From contig CALDGQ010000004.1 in the NCBI GenBank assembly GCA_937941765.1, positions 1 to 58,756 on the forward strand: DNA of 58,756 nucleotides, given 5' to 3'. Below, piece by piece: positions 33,970 through 43,471 of the stretch. The stretch comes from an uncultured Saprospiraceae bacterium (GTDB taxonomy: Bacteria > Bacteroidota > Bacteroidia > Chitinophagales > Saprospiraceae). Numbering within the stretch: the first letter of the stretch is position 1; the number at the start of each line of letters is the position of its first letter. The translations under genes and the position numbers were made by a program. The notes under the pieces are model-generated. The model saw nothing but the letters and a program-made list of their open reading frames with translations. It searched no databases and was not told the DNA's origin.

Positions 33970-35179
33970 TAACATACCCTTTCCGCTTAGCCTGCTTTTC
34001 CAAAGACTTACGAATCGAGTTACTTAAATTCTTATCGTTATTCTGATTTTTTCTCAGATACTTCATTCTGTTTACATGATGTTGACGAATTTCAGCTGCA
34101 ACTTTTGCACGTTCATCAGACATCATTTTTATTTGAGCAACCAATTCATCCTTACTCATTCCTTGATAAGCATCTGGTAAATCTGAAATGTTATCCAATA
34201 TAGAAGGATCTTTTTTATATGCATCTACCAAGTCCCAATCATCCGCTTTGTAGTTAACCGAACTTTTGAAAATTGCTCTTTCAGCTGCGTTTGAAGCACT
34301 GTAAGTATTTGCATTTTGATCTTGCAATTTTTGATTTCTAGCTTTTTCTTTTCCGTATTTACCATAAGGAACATAAGTCGAATTCAACTTCGCGTTTAGC
34401 TTTGTAATCTTTTTATCTTGTGGGGTAGGAGTGTATGCAGTTGCAGTGTTATGGTCGATGTTCATATATTCACCGGCACCCAATTCTGCACCACGACTCC
34501 AATGTGATTCTACACCTTTATCCCAATCACCACAAAAAATAGTATTCACATAAATATCACGATACTTCGCTTTTTTGACTGCAGTCACATAGTTGATTGG
34601 ACCTTGTGTGAACGGCTCATTACCAGCAATAAAAATTAATTTCAAATCCTTTTTATCATCTCCCCAAGTCAATTCCTCAAGAGATGTCATAATTACTTCA
34701 CCACAATTTTCAGTACCACCACTTGTTGTTAATGCAAATAATTTTTCTGAAATAGCATCCATGTCTTTTGTGAAATCACTCAATTTTTTGATTTCATTTT
34801 TAGTACCAGATTTTCCATATTCATATAGACCGATCTCAATTTGCGGCCATTGACCATTTTCCGTGGTTGCGGTTGCTAGTTGATTTAGAATTTGCCAAAG
34901 TTGTGATTTAGCTTGTTCAATCAAGCCGTTCATAGAACCACTCGTGTCTAATAAAAAAGCAACTTTGATACTTTGTTCGCTAATTACAAGCTTATCATTT
35001 TTTACTTCTTCAACAAACGGTGCACTTTCTGTGATATTGGCCTTTGGAAATTCGGCAGTAACTTGTGGTGCTTTTTCAAACATTTTGAAATCGGAAATGT
35101 CATTTTTAATAAATGCTTCATTAATTCCGATTCCGATTAATACTGCTGCAATTCCTGAGAGAATAAGTCCTTTTGTCAT
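33962..35179 (-). CDS. VWA-domain protein, paralog 2
   Basis: 405 residues, one N-terminal hydrophobic segment (GLILSGIAAVLIGIGI). MIDAS is VAFLLDTSGSMNGLIEQ (DxSxS), with ALTTSGGTENCGEVIM and LIFIAGNEPFTQGPINY. The same C-terminal coiled coil and basic tail (LSNSIRKSLEKQAKRKGYVME) as paralog 1. Conserved Cys in both copies (ENCGE, IFCGDW) could pair. Converges with the LytTR gene, and the stop codon lies inside hairpin element d. Likely a surface or periplasmic adhesion or assembly protein; function not established. Confidence 0.88.
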   Translation of the reverse strand: MTKGLILSGIAAVLIGIGINEAFIKNDISDFKMFEKAPQVTAEFPKANITESAPFVEEVKNDKLVISEQSIKVAFLLDTSGSMNGLIEQAKSQLWQILNQLATATTENGQWPQIEIGLYEYGKSGTKNEIKKLSDFTKDMDAISEKLFALTTSGGTENCGEVIMTSLEELTWGDDKKDLKLIFIAGNEPFTQGPINYVTAVKKAKYRDIYVNTIFCGDWDKGVESHWSRGAELGAGEYMNIDHNTATAYTPTPQDKKITKLNAKLNSTYVPYGKYGKEKARNQKLQDQNANTYSASNAAERAIFKSSVNYKADDWDLVDAYKKDPSILDNISDLPDAYQGMSKDELVAQIKMMSDERAKVAAEIRQHHVNRMKYLRKNQNNDKNLSNSIRKSLEKQAKRKGYVME

Positions 35180-35394
35180 AATTGGTTGGTTTACACAAAT
35201 TATAGATTTATTTCAAATACAAGATATTCAATTTTTAACAGAATAGATACATATTCTGTCAGCTTCTATAACGTAAAACTGTTAAGAATTCATATTCGTT
35301 CGCAAAATGTTAAGATTTAACATTAAAAAGAGTTCAAACGGAAGGGTATAGGGCCAAGAAATGGGAGCATCTCATAGGCCCAAATCCCACAAAT

Positions 35395-35428
35395 CAAAAA
35401 AAAGCGACCATCCAAAGGATAGCCGCTT
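35395..35428 (-). terminator. Intrinsic terminator of the adhesin gene
   Basis: AGCGGCTATCC-TTT-GGATGGTCGCT (two mismatched pairs) followed on the minus strand by eight T. To its left, 35352-35380 forms another short hairpin with GGGCC / GGCCC ends; the rest of 35180-35350 holds nothing recognised. Confidence 0.75.
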
Positions 35429-35479
35429 AGTGTTTTTGTTATTTGTTCGTATAAAAAATAAAATTAACGCTTTTAATAT

Positions 35480-38400
35480 TTATTCGGTGACGAAAACATC
35501 TCCTTTGAAAACTTCAATTCTTCCATCTATAAATTCAACTTCTGTAAAATAGACGTAGACACCGGACTGTACTTTCTTACCTTTAAAACTGCCATCCCAA
35601 CCTTCTTGTTCGTCATTTGGTTGGATACCTTTTTTGCTAAAGATCGTTTCACCAACTCGATTGAAAACCATCATTGAATTGATTTGTACAATTTCTTCTC
35701 CTCCAAAAACTAATAGGTAATCATTGACACCATCTCCATTTGGTGAGAAAATATTTGGAACATAAACACCAGTTTCTGCAACATAAATATTAACGATAGC
35801 ACTACCGATACAATCATCAGCAGTTGTAATGGTTAATGTATAAGTTGTGCTTTCCAATGGTGTTGCAATCGGATTTTCACAATCTGTACACGACAAGCCA
35901 ATTGCTGGTGACCAACTATAGGTCATTGCATTATTTGTATGAGAAAATTGTGGTTGCAACTCAGTTGATTGTCCAGTAGTTATTTCTATATGGTCATTGA
36001 TTGCAATGGTTGGTGCAGTCATTTTTTGTACTTCGAATTCCATCACATCAAAACAACCATTCACATCTGAAATTTCAACATGATATTTTCCAACAATTAA
36101 ATTGCTGACCATTGTTTCCGTACTTAAAATTTGATTGTCTTCATTTTTCCAATTAATCGTTACATCATTTTCACTTTCAATAAAGATGAACGCACTTCCA
36201 TAAATTTCACCACAATGTACATCGTCTATTTCGATGTCCTGAATGACAGGTCCACTTTGAAAGCCAATTTCAACTTCAATTTTATCTTCACAACCATTTG
36301 CATCTGTAATGACCACATCATAACTACCTTCTGTAATCGCCGTTCTAAATTCGCTGGTATTATTATCAGACCATAAGTAAGTATAAGGCGCTTGCCCTCC
36401 AGTCGTTTCTAATCGTGCAAACCCATTTCCACCAGCACAAAGTGCATCACCTTGTTCAACAACGGTAGCTGATAATTCGACCGCAACTATTGGAAGCACA
36501 TTTGAATCTGCGGTAATAGCACTGCATTCATTTGTTGTATTTACCGTAACTGAAACCGTTTGTCCTGGCATTAAAACAGCGTTTAAAATCGCTCCTGTAT
36601 TATTAACATTGATATCATCAATATACCATTCATAAGCAGGGTTGGTTCCTAAGTTGATACCATCTGCTTTGATCGTGTAATTGTTGTTGGTACAATTAAA
36701 TGCATCCACGCCAACAGTGACAATAGGTTGAGTTGGTTCGATAAATTCAAAAGAAAGTGGATTGGATGCAATAGCAGTTCCATCAGCACAATCCAAATCA
36801 GAAATAATTTCTGCAGTTATAACTTGATTTTCATTATTGATATTTAGTTCCAAATCCGTATTCCCAGATACTACCATTTGACCATCTACAAACCAAGTCA
36901 ATTGATAATTGGTCCCCCAATCATTTCCAGTTGCAGAAATAGTTGCCATTTCATTTTCGCAAATGGTGTTGTTGATCGTTGTGATTTCTATTGTTGGATA
37001 AATTGGTGGTGCAAATGAAACCGGTAGATTATTTGAAACGATAGAAGTTGTATTAGCACATGGTGATAAATTAGTAAGAACACAAGTAATTTGTTGGCCG
37101 GCTGTAAAGTTATCCGCAGCTAATTCATCGGTTGTATTGCCAGTTGTAACTCCATCAACAAACCATTCTAATTGTGAATTGTTATCCCAATCTGTTCCAG
37201 TTGCATTGAAGACTATCGTTTCACCTGGACAACCTTCTTGACTTACAGAAATTTGTATAGTCGGGAATGTAGTTGGCAAAAATGTTACCATTAAATTGTT
37301 AGAAATTAAAGATGACACACTATAACAAGAGGATAAGTTACTTAATTCACAAGTGATAATTTGACCTTCCATAAAATTGGAAGCTGCTAACTCATTGGTA
37401 TTATTGCCAGTTGGGATACCATTTACAAACCATTCTGTTTGAGCATTTGGATCCCAATTAGTACCAGTAGCGGTATAAGTGATTATTTCTCCAGGACAAA
37501 CAGCAGGACTTGCAGTAATCTCAATGTTAGGAACAATACTTGGTGCAAAAGCTACCATTAAATTGTTAGAAATCAATTGTGTATCACTGTAGCAAGAAGA
37601 GGTGTTGTTTAATTCACAAGTAATGATTTGACCTTCTGCAAAATTGGAAGCAGCTAATTCATCTGTAGTATTACCTGTTGCAACACCATCAATGAACCAT
37701 TCTATCTGACCAGCAGGATCCCAATTCGTTCCCGTCGCATTGTAGGTGATTGTTTCACCTGGACATCCAGCAGGGCTTGCTGAAATTTCGATTGTAGAAT
37801 TGATTGTAGGTAAATAAGATACAATCAGTCCATTTGAAATCAATGAAGATACACTATGGCAAGATGATAAATTACTTATTTCGCAATTGATGATTTGACC
37901 CTCTGCAAAATTGGAAGCAGTCAAAGTCGTTGTATTATTACCAGTTGCAACACCATTTATATACCATTGCAATTGTGGATTATTTCCCAAATTCATTCCA
38001 CTCATTGTATAGGTGATGGATTCCCCAGGGCATACTGTTGGACTTGAATTAATTTCAATCATCGGTACAATTGGCGTTGCAAACTGTACGGCTAATTGAT
38101 TAGAAGTTAATGAAACAACACTTGAGCAGTTTGATAAATTGATTAGTTGACAAGTGATGATTTGACCTGCCACGAAATTTGAACCCGATAATTCATTGCT
38201 GTTATTTCCAGTGGAAACTCCATCAATAAACCATTCAGTGGTTGCATTGGTAGCCCAATCATTTCCAGTTGCTGTAAAGGTAATCGATTCACCAGGACAT
38301 ACAGCTGCACTTGCTGAAATTGAAATGGTTGGATTTAGAGTTGTTGTAACTTCAATTTCTTTGTTATTTGATGTCGCAGTATTTGTAATATAACAATCTA

Positions 38401-39853
38401 CACTCGAAAGTACTTCGCAGGTGACGATTTGACCATCTGTTAAGGTTGTAGAACTAAATGCGATTCCATTTTGTCCAGTACTTACACCATCTACAAACCA
38501 TTCAAAAGTAGGTGCGTTACCCCAATTGACTCCTGTGGCAGTTAGTTGTACTTCTTCTCCACTACAAATTGTAGCTATTCCATCGATTGCGATAGTTGGA
38601 GAAACTGGGGTTGTTACATTCATAACAATTGCGTTGGAAGTAACAGACAATCCAGTATCACAAGTTGTGTCGTAAATTAATTCACAGGTGACGATTTGAC
38701 CGTCTTGAAAATTTCCAATACTTGCAGACATCGCTGGTGTGACAGAAGCTACTTGACCATTTATTTTCCAGACATAAGAGTAGTTTGATAAATTGTTAGC
38801 ATTGCTCACGTTTGATGTGAAGAATGCGGTTTCATTGCCACAAAGATCTGTAGTATTGACTACCATATTTAAACTTGGTACACCCGGATTGCTAAATGGA
38901 GGAACCACAATCTGATTGGACTCCACCACACATGTACCACCTGCAGGCTTTTGAAAAGTAGCCTCGCAAGTGATAATATCTCCTGCTAAAGGTGCGGTAG
39001 AAAATGAAATGCTAGTAACGCCAGGTAATAAAATTCCATTGATAAACCATTGTAGGGTATATGGTGTTGGAATGTCATCTACCATTGCTGCGAAGTTGAC
39101 AATATCTCCTGGGCAATTTGCCATATTAGTTGCTTGAATATCTAAAGTAGCGGGTGCAACAAAAGGATTAACAACAGGAGGAGTGTTTAAGAATTGATAG
39201 ATATAATCAAGTGCTTCAATATTTACTTGTTGTCTGATCCAATCTTGATCTGACATCGTCATAATTTTTCCTTGACCAGAAGTCGGAGATTGAATACTGA
39301 AACCAACTCCATCTCCTAAGTAATCGGCAATCACTTCTACATTCTGATCTCCAGAACCAGCACCTGCATAGAAGAAAAAATCGAATTGTACTGGAGACGC
39401 AGAATAGGTTGCCAATGAATTAGCTAAAACGATTGGAGTAACATAGCCTGCAAATTCTCCGTCCCAATTGAAAGAAACACCAAGATCAGTAGCTAATTGT
39501 TGAAAAGCTACATTACCAGTCAATGTTGCCATAAATTCGGTTTGCAAATAGACATTCCCACCGTTTTGGATAAATGTTAATATATTGTTGATTTTATTAT
39601 CATCCAAAAGAATTACAGCTGATGAAACAATCAAAGCATCCGCTGTTGCAAGCGTTGCAGGATCTTCAAGAACTGATTGAGGATAGATCGCAGCATCATC
39701 TCCATGATAGTTTGCGATATTCAACCATTCTTGATCCATGATGTGCAATGGATGATAAGACTGACTTTCAACAATGATGATGTTGTTAGCGTAAGAAGCG
39801 ATATTAAAAAGCAGACAAATGATGAATGCTTGCAAGGTTTTGGATAATAACAT
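35480..39853 (-). CDS. Giant surface protein: ThuA/GATase-like N-terminus, about ten Ig-like repeats, SprB repeat, gliding-type T9SS C-terminal domain
   Basis: 1457 residues. Signal peptide (LQAFIICLLFNIASYA). Residues about 25-215 resemble a glutamine-amidotransferase/ThuA-like fold (HIMDQEWLNIANYHGDDAAI, ADALIVSSAVILLDDNK, GKIMTMSDQDWIRQQ). About ten repeats of 88-90 residues follow (about 240-1130), each with CPGExITxTATG, an EWFVDGVxTGN hairpin and QxITCEL; two or three conserved Cys per unit. Then a SprB-type repeat (GGQAPYTYLWSDNNT, YDVVITDANGCED), a PKD-like TYSWSPAIGLSCTDC, and a C-terminal gliding-motility-associated domain (VPNIFSPNGDGVNDYLLV, GWDGSFKGKKVQSGVYVYF). Exported by T9SS and attached to the surface; likely adhesin. 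Confidence 0.93.
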   Translation of the reverse strand: MLLSKTLQAFIICLLFNIASYANNIIIVESQSYHPLHIMDQEWLNIANYHGDDAAIYPQSVLEDPATLATADALIVSSAVILLDDNKINNILTFIQNGGNVYLQTEFMATLTGNVAFQQLATDLGVSFNWDGEFAGYVTPIVLANSLATYSASPVQFDFFFYAGAGSGDQNVEVIADYLGDGVGFSIQSPTSGQGKIMTMSDQDWIRQQVNIEALDYIYQFLNTPPVVNPFVAPATLDIQATNMANCPGDIVNFAAMVDDIPTPYTLQWFINGILLPGVTSISFSTAPLAGDIITCEATFQKPAGGTCVVESNQIVVPPFSNPGVPSLNMVVNTTDLCGNETAFFTSNVSNANNLSNYSYVWKINGQVASVTPAMSASIGNFQDGQIVTCELIYDTTCDTGLSVTSNAIVMNVTTPVSPTIAIDGIATICSGEEVQLTATGVNWGNAPTFEWFVDGVSTGQNGIAFSSTTLTDGQIVTCEVLSSVDCYITNTATSNNKEIEVTTTLNPTISISASAAVCPGESITFTATGNDWATNATTEWFIDGVSTGNNSNELSGSNFVAGQIITCQLINLSNCSSVVSLTSNQLAVQFATPIVPMIEINSSPTVCPGESITYTMSGMNLGNNPQLQWYINGVATGNNTTTLTASNFAEGQIINCEISNLSSCHSVSSLISNGLIVSYLPTINSTIEISASPAGCPGETITYNATGTNWDPAGQIEWFIDGVATGNTTDELAASNFAEGQIITCELNNTSSCYSDTQLISNNLMVAFAPSIVPNIEITASPAVCPGEIITYTATGTNWDPNAQTEWFVNGIPTGNNTNELAASNFMEGQIITCELSNLSSCYSVSSLISNNLMVTFLPTTFPTIQISVSQEGCPGETIVFNATGTDWDNNSQLEWFVDGVTTGNTTDELAADNFTAGQQITCVLTNLSPCANTTSIVSNNLPVSFAPPIYPTIEITTINNTICENEMATISATGNDWGTNYQLTWFVDGQMVVSGNTDLELNINNENQVITAEIISDLDCADGTAIASNPLSFEFIEPTQPIVTVGVDAFNCTNNNYTIKADGINLGTNPAYEWYIDDINVNNTGAILNAVLMPGQTVSVTVNTTNECSAITADSNVLPIVAVELSATVVEQGDALCAGGNGFARLETTGGQAPYTYLWSDNNTSEFRTAITEGSYDVVITDANGCEDKIEVEIGFQSGPVIQDIEIDDVHCGEIYGSAFIFIESENDVTINWKNEDNQILSTETMVSNLIVGKYHVEISDVNGCFDVMEFEVQKMTAPTIAINDHIEITTGQSTELQPQFSHTNNAMTYSWSPAIGLSCTDCENPIATPLESTTYTLTITTADDCIGSAIVNIYVAETGVYVPNIFSPNGDGVNDYLLVFGGEEIVQINSMMVFNRVGETIFSKKGIQPNDEQEGWDGSFKGKKVQSGVYVYFTEVEFIDGRIEVFKGDVFVTE

Positions 39854-40284
39854 AAGCGTCTCGGTTAAATTGGGTCGGGAGTAGCGAAATAATTGTGGAG
39901 GGAGAATTTGATAGTGTTTGTTCGCAGAGTGTTTAATTTACACGCAACTGATGTTAGAGTAAATGGAAGGCACTGGAATTACACATTTTTGGGTACTAGT
40001 TGATGTGACGACATTTGAATCCGCTTTTCTTAACGGGACATCATGTGTTATTGATAAATTTAAATCGCACTTGATATGATTGGAAATGAAGATGTCTAAG
40101 ATGTTAATGAACTACTATTTAGGAACCAAGAAATTTCTAAATATTTATTTTTAGGTAGCTTTACCAGAAATTAGGTATGTGACAAACGCATTATTTTTAA
40201 GGATTATAAGTGCTTTTCAAAAATGACAAAAACACTTTTCCATTTCAACCGTTTACCTATTGAATTAAAAATTGATATCAAGAG
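39854..40284. other. Intergenic gap between divergent adhesin and pdxH genes
   Basis: AT-rich, no open frame worth calling and no strong hairpin. It must hold both promoters, but I could not place a convincing TTTG / TAnnTTTG pair for either. Confidence 0.5.
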
Positions 40285-40941
40285 ATGAGCAATTCTAAAA
40301 ATAAGATAGCTGACCTTAGACAAGAGTACACAAAGGGATTTGACGCCATGACTACGATGTCTGAAAATCCGTTTGAGGTATTTAAAAGTCTTTTCGACCT
40401 AGCATTGGAAAATGATGTTCCGGAACCGAATGCCATGACGTTAGCAACTGCTACTAAAGATGGTATTCCTTCTGCAAGGATTGTATTGTTAAAAGGCTAT
40501 GATGAAAATGGTTTTAAGTTTTATACCAATTATGAAAGCAAGAAGGGGAGAGATATGGCGGAAAATTCAAATGTAGCTTTGGTCTTCAATTGGTTGAATA
40601 TGGAAACTCAAATCAGGATACAAGGAAAGGTCAATAAGTTGTCTGATGAAATGTCTCAAGCTTATTTTGATACCCGTCCAATCAAAAGTAGAATCGGTGC
40701 ATGGGCGTCGAAACAATCTTGTAAGATAGATGATTATGATGCGTTGAAAGATAACTTTGAAAAATATGCGAAGCAATTTGAAGGGCAAGAAATTTTTCCT
40801 AAACCTGATCACTGGGGCGGTTATTTAGTAGTTCCTAGTAGTATAGAATTTTGGTTTGGGCGTCGGAGTCGTTTGCATTTGCGGAGAAATTATTTTTTGG
40901 ATGAAGTGGGGAAGTGGCGGAATGAGATTTTGTCGCCTTAA
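40285..40941 (+). CDS. pdxH: Pyridoxamine/pyridoxine 5'-phosphate oxidase
   Basis: 218 residues. FMN-dependent last step of PLP synthesis and salvage. PEPNAMTLATATKDGIPSAR, VLLKGYDENGFKFYTNYESKKG (FMN phosphate contacts), RIQGKVNKLS, YFDTRPIKSRIGAWASKQS, GGYLVVPSSIEFWFGRRSRLHLR, and a C-terminal VGKWRNEILSP matching the W..xxLxP end of the family. Complete and normal length. Converges with the MFS gene across a hairpin element. Confidence 0.97.
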   Translation: MSNSKNKIADLRQEYTKGFDAMTTMSENPFEVFKSLFDLALENDVPEPNAMTLATATKDGIPSARIVLLKGYDENGFKFYTNYESKKGRDMAENSNVALVFNWLNMETQIRIQGKVNKLSDEMSQAYFDTRPIKSRIGAWASKQSCKIDDYDALKDNFEKYAKQFEGQEIFPKPDHWGGYLVVPSSIEFWFGRRSRLHLRRNYFLDEVGKWRNEILSP

Positions 40942-40949
40942 GATTTTCC

Positions 40950-41044
40950 GGTGGACGATAGATGGTTAACGGTTAACGGGAGTACACGACCTAAGCGCGC
41001 GTACTCCCGTTTACCGTTTACCATCCACCGTTAACCGTTCAACC
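40950..41044. repeat. Intergenic hairpin element with heptad-repeat arms (element e)
   Basis: Outward from the core, the right arm is TACTCCC-GTTTACC-GTTTACC-ATCCACC-GTTAACC-GTTCAACC and the left arm (complement) TACTCCC-GTTAACC-GTTAACC-ATCTATC-GTCCACC: heptads in exact register. The core begins ACACGACC and ends AAGCGCGCG. Stop codon and last two codons of the MFS gene (AAC GGT TAA) come from the right arm. Confidence 0.78.
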
Positions 41045-42338
41045 GATTCGTACTCATCTTAACACCCCACAAAATAATCAAGCCAACCACAAAATATAAA
41101 GCCAACAATAATATACTATTCCGCATCCCACCAGAAATCAAATTGACAAATCCGAAACTAAAAGTACCACCAACAATCGCCGCTTTTTCAAGCACATCAT
41201 AAAAACTAAAATAAGAAGTAGTGTCTTCCGTATCTTCTGGAATCAATTTTGAATAAGTGGATCTTGACATCGACTGAATTCCACCCATTACCAATCCAAC
41301 GAAAGCTGCAATGATATAAAACGTACTTTTGCTCTGAACCAAATAGCCAGAAACACAAATGCCTATCCAAATAGTGAGGATGACAATCAGGGTGAAAATA
41401 TTTCCTTTGACACCAGATAATTTTGAAAATAAAAATGCGCCTAAAATACCCACCAACTGCAAGATCAAAATGATAACGATTAATTCCGATGCTTCAAATT
41501 TCAATTCACCAGAAGCAAAAGTAGATGCTAGCATAATGACAGTCTGTGATCCAGCCATATAGAAAAAGAAGGCTAACAAAAAGCGTTTGATATTTTTAAA
41601 TTGTTTGACTTGCCCAAATACTTTTTTCAATTCTTCAAAACCTTTGCTTACTAAATTATCTGTAGGCGCATCTTTCGGATCTTTCGGCAATCGACTAAAA
41701 GAAACTTGTGCAAATCCCAACCACCACAAACCTACTGTTATGAAAGCAAGACGCGTTGCAAATCCTACATCCGATATTCCAAACCATTCCGGTTTTTGAA
41801 TTACCATCAAATTAAAAATCAAAAGGATAACACTACCAACATATCCATATGAAAATCCTTTGGCACTGACTCGATCTAGTTGGTCTTTGGAAACAATAAT
41901 GGGTAAAAATGAATTATAAAAAACCTTCCCCATTTCAAATCCAATGATGGCCAAAATGAAACAGATCAATCCTAAATACAAAGTGTCCATTCCTTTGAAT
42001 AAAAATAATGTCAAACAAGCAAGACTTCCTAACGTCGTGAAAATCTTCATGAAGAACATTCGTTTCCCACCATAATCCGCAATTCCAGACAATACAGGAA
42101 GCGCCAACATGGTAATGAAATAGGCAAAAGAAATGGTGTAGGAAAACAATGCAGAGTCTAACATTTTCATGCCCATAAAAATGAACTCATCATCAATGAC
42201 TGCATTAAAATAAATTGGAAAAATAGCTGCGGTGATCACTAAAGCATAAGAAGAATTGGCCCAATCAAACATCGCCCATCCATTCTCGATTCGTTTGTCA
42301 TTCAATTGGTGCGTGTATCCACTTTTAGGTCGACTCAT
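41031..42338 (-). CDS. MFS transporter of the UMF1 (Atg22-like) family
   Basis: 435 residues from the ATG of MSRPKSGYTHQLNDKRIENG (an upstream start at 42401 adds 21 non-conserved residues). Twelve predicted membrane segments; diagnostic WAMFDWANSSYALVITAAIFP at the N-terminus, LPVLSGIADYGGKR, GFEMGKVFYNSFLPIIVS, SAKGFSYGYVGSV, and GGIQSMSRSTYSKLIPED. Members are putative exporters of small molecules or amino acids; substrate unknown. The C-terminal LNG and stop derive from hairpin element e. Confidence 0.92.
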   Translation of the reverse strand: MSRPKSGYTHQLNDKRIENGWAMFDWANSSYALVITAAIFPIYFNAVIDDEFIFMGMKMLDSALFSYTISFAYFITMLALPVLSGIADYGGKRMFFMKIFTTLGSLACLTLFLFKGMDTLYLGLICFILAIIGFEMGKVFYNSFLPIIVSKDQLDRVSAKGFSYGYVGSVILLIFNLMVIQKPEWFGISDVGFATRLAFITVGLWWLGFAQVSFSRLPKDPKDAPTDNLVSKGFEELKKVFGQVKQFKNIKRFLLAFFFYMAGSQTVIMLASTFASGELKFEASELIVIILILQLVGILGAFLFSKLSGVKGNIFTLIVILTIWIGICVSGYLVQSKSTFYIIAAFVGLVMGGIQSMSRSTYSKLIPEDTEDTTSYFSFYDVLEKAAIVGGTFSFGFVNLISGGMRNSILLLALYFVVGLIILWGVKMSTNRLNG

Positions 42339-42517
42339 TTGGTTTGTTTTTATTGTAGGTAGTATGTAAGTTACGTCCCAATATAGGTAATAATTATTCA
42401 CAAAAAAGCTATCTTAACCAAGCATAAACGACTTAAATAGGAATATGGCATGAATTCAGTATATATATTTATGTATCTTTTTCAATATTTTTTAGTCTAA
42501 AAAGCAAATTCGAAGCC

Positions 42518-43417
42518 ATGAAACTTGCCATTTTATCTCGCGGACCAGAATTATATTCCACACAAAGCTTGCTCAGAGCTGCACTGGATGATGGCCATGA
42601 AGTGATGATTGTCGATCATTCAATGTGTAAGTTGGTCATTGAAAATAAACCTTCTGTTTATTTCGGCTACAATAATCTAAATGACTTGGACGCGATTATT
42701 CCAAGAATCGGTTCTTCCATTACTTATCATGGTGCATCTGTTATTAAGCAATTCGAAACGATGGGCGTTTTTACGACTGTCAAATCCGAATGTTTGTTGC
42801 AAGCAAGGAATAAATTGAAGTCCATGCAAATGTTGATGGCAGGTGGTCTTAAAGTACCACGTACTGTTTTTGGACATCACTCAACTCCTGCAGCAGAGAT
42901 GCTTGACCTTTTTGAAGAAGGGAAATTAATTATCAAATTATTACACGGTACACACGGTCTAGGAGTTATTCTAGCTGAAAGTAAAAAAAACGCAGAACCG
43001 ATGATCGAAACGTTGCAACGATTGAAAGAACGATTCATCTTGCAAGAATTTATCGCAGAGTCAAAAGGATCAGACCTTCGTGCAATCGTTGTTGGTGGTG
43101 AAGTGGTTGCTTCGATGAAGAGAGTTGCACAACCAGGAGAGTTTCGTTCCAACCTGCACAGAGGAGCTAGTTCTATTCCCGTTAAATTGACAGCTGAAGA
43201 AGAAAAGGCAGCCATCAAAGCCACTCAGATATTAGGACTTGGCGTTTCAGGTGTTGATATGTTACAGTCGGATAGAGGACCATTAATTTTGGAAGTGAAT
43301 CCTTCACCAGGATTGGAAGGCATTGAAACAACAACTCATATTGATATTTCTGGAAAAATTATGGACTACATTCATAGTGAATTAGATTTTAGAAAAATAA
43401 CTACCAATCTTTTTTAG
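42518..43417 (+). CDS. rimK: RimK-family ATP-grasp glutamate ligase
   Basis: 299 residues. KLAILSRGPELYSTQSLLRAA, AIIPRIGSSITYHGASVIKQFE, and NKLKSMQMLMAGGLKVPRT match E. coli RimK closely. ATP-grasp core: KLLHGTHGLGVILAES, RFILQEFIAESKGSDLRAIVV, FRSNLHRGASS, and metal ligands in LILEVNPSPGLEGIE. RimK adds glutamates to the C-terminus of ribosomal protein S6 and can make poly-glutamate. Next gene on the same strand, 54 bases on, is a carboxypeptidase-like deacylase; the two probably act on the same product. Upstream gap 42339-42517 has no convincing promoter. Confidence 0.93.
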   Translation: MKLAILSRGPELYSTQSLLRAALDDGHEVMIVDHSMCKLVIENKPSVYFGYNNLNDLDAIIPRIGSSITYHGASVIKQFETMGVFTTVKSECLLQARNKLKSMQMLMAGGLKVPRTVFGHHSTPAAEMLDLFEEGKLIIKLLHGTHGLGVILAESKKNAEPMIETLQRLKERFILQEFIAESKGSDLRAIVVGGEVVASMKRVAQPGEFRSNLHRGASSIPVKLTAEEEKAAIKATQILGLGVSGVDMLQSDRGPLILEVNPSPGLEGIETTTHIDISGKIMDYIHSELDFRKITTNLF

Positions 43418-43471
43418 TCAATTCTACAAACTTATTTTAGCTTTACATCCCTAATCCAATCTGAAAATTAC

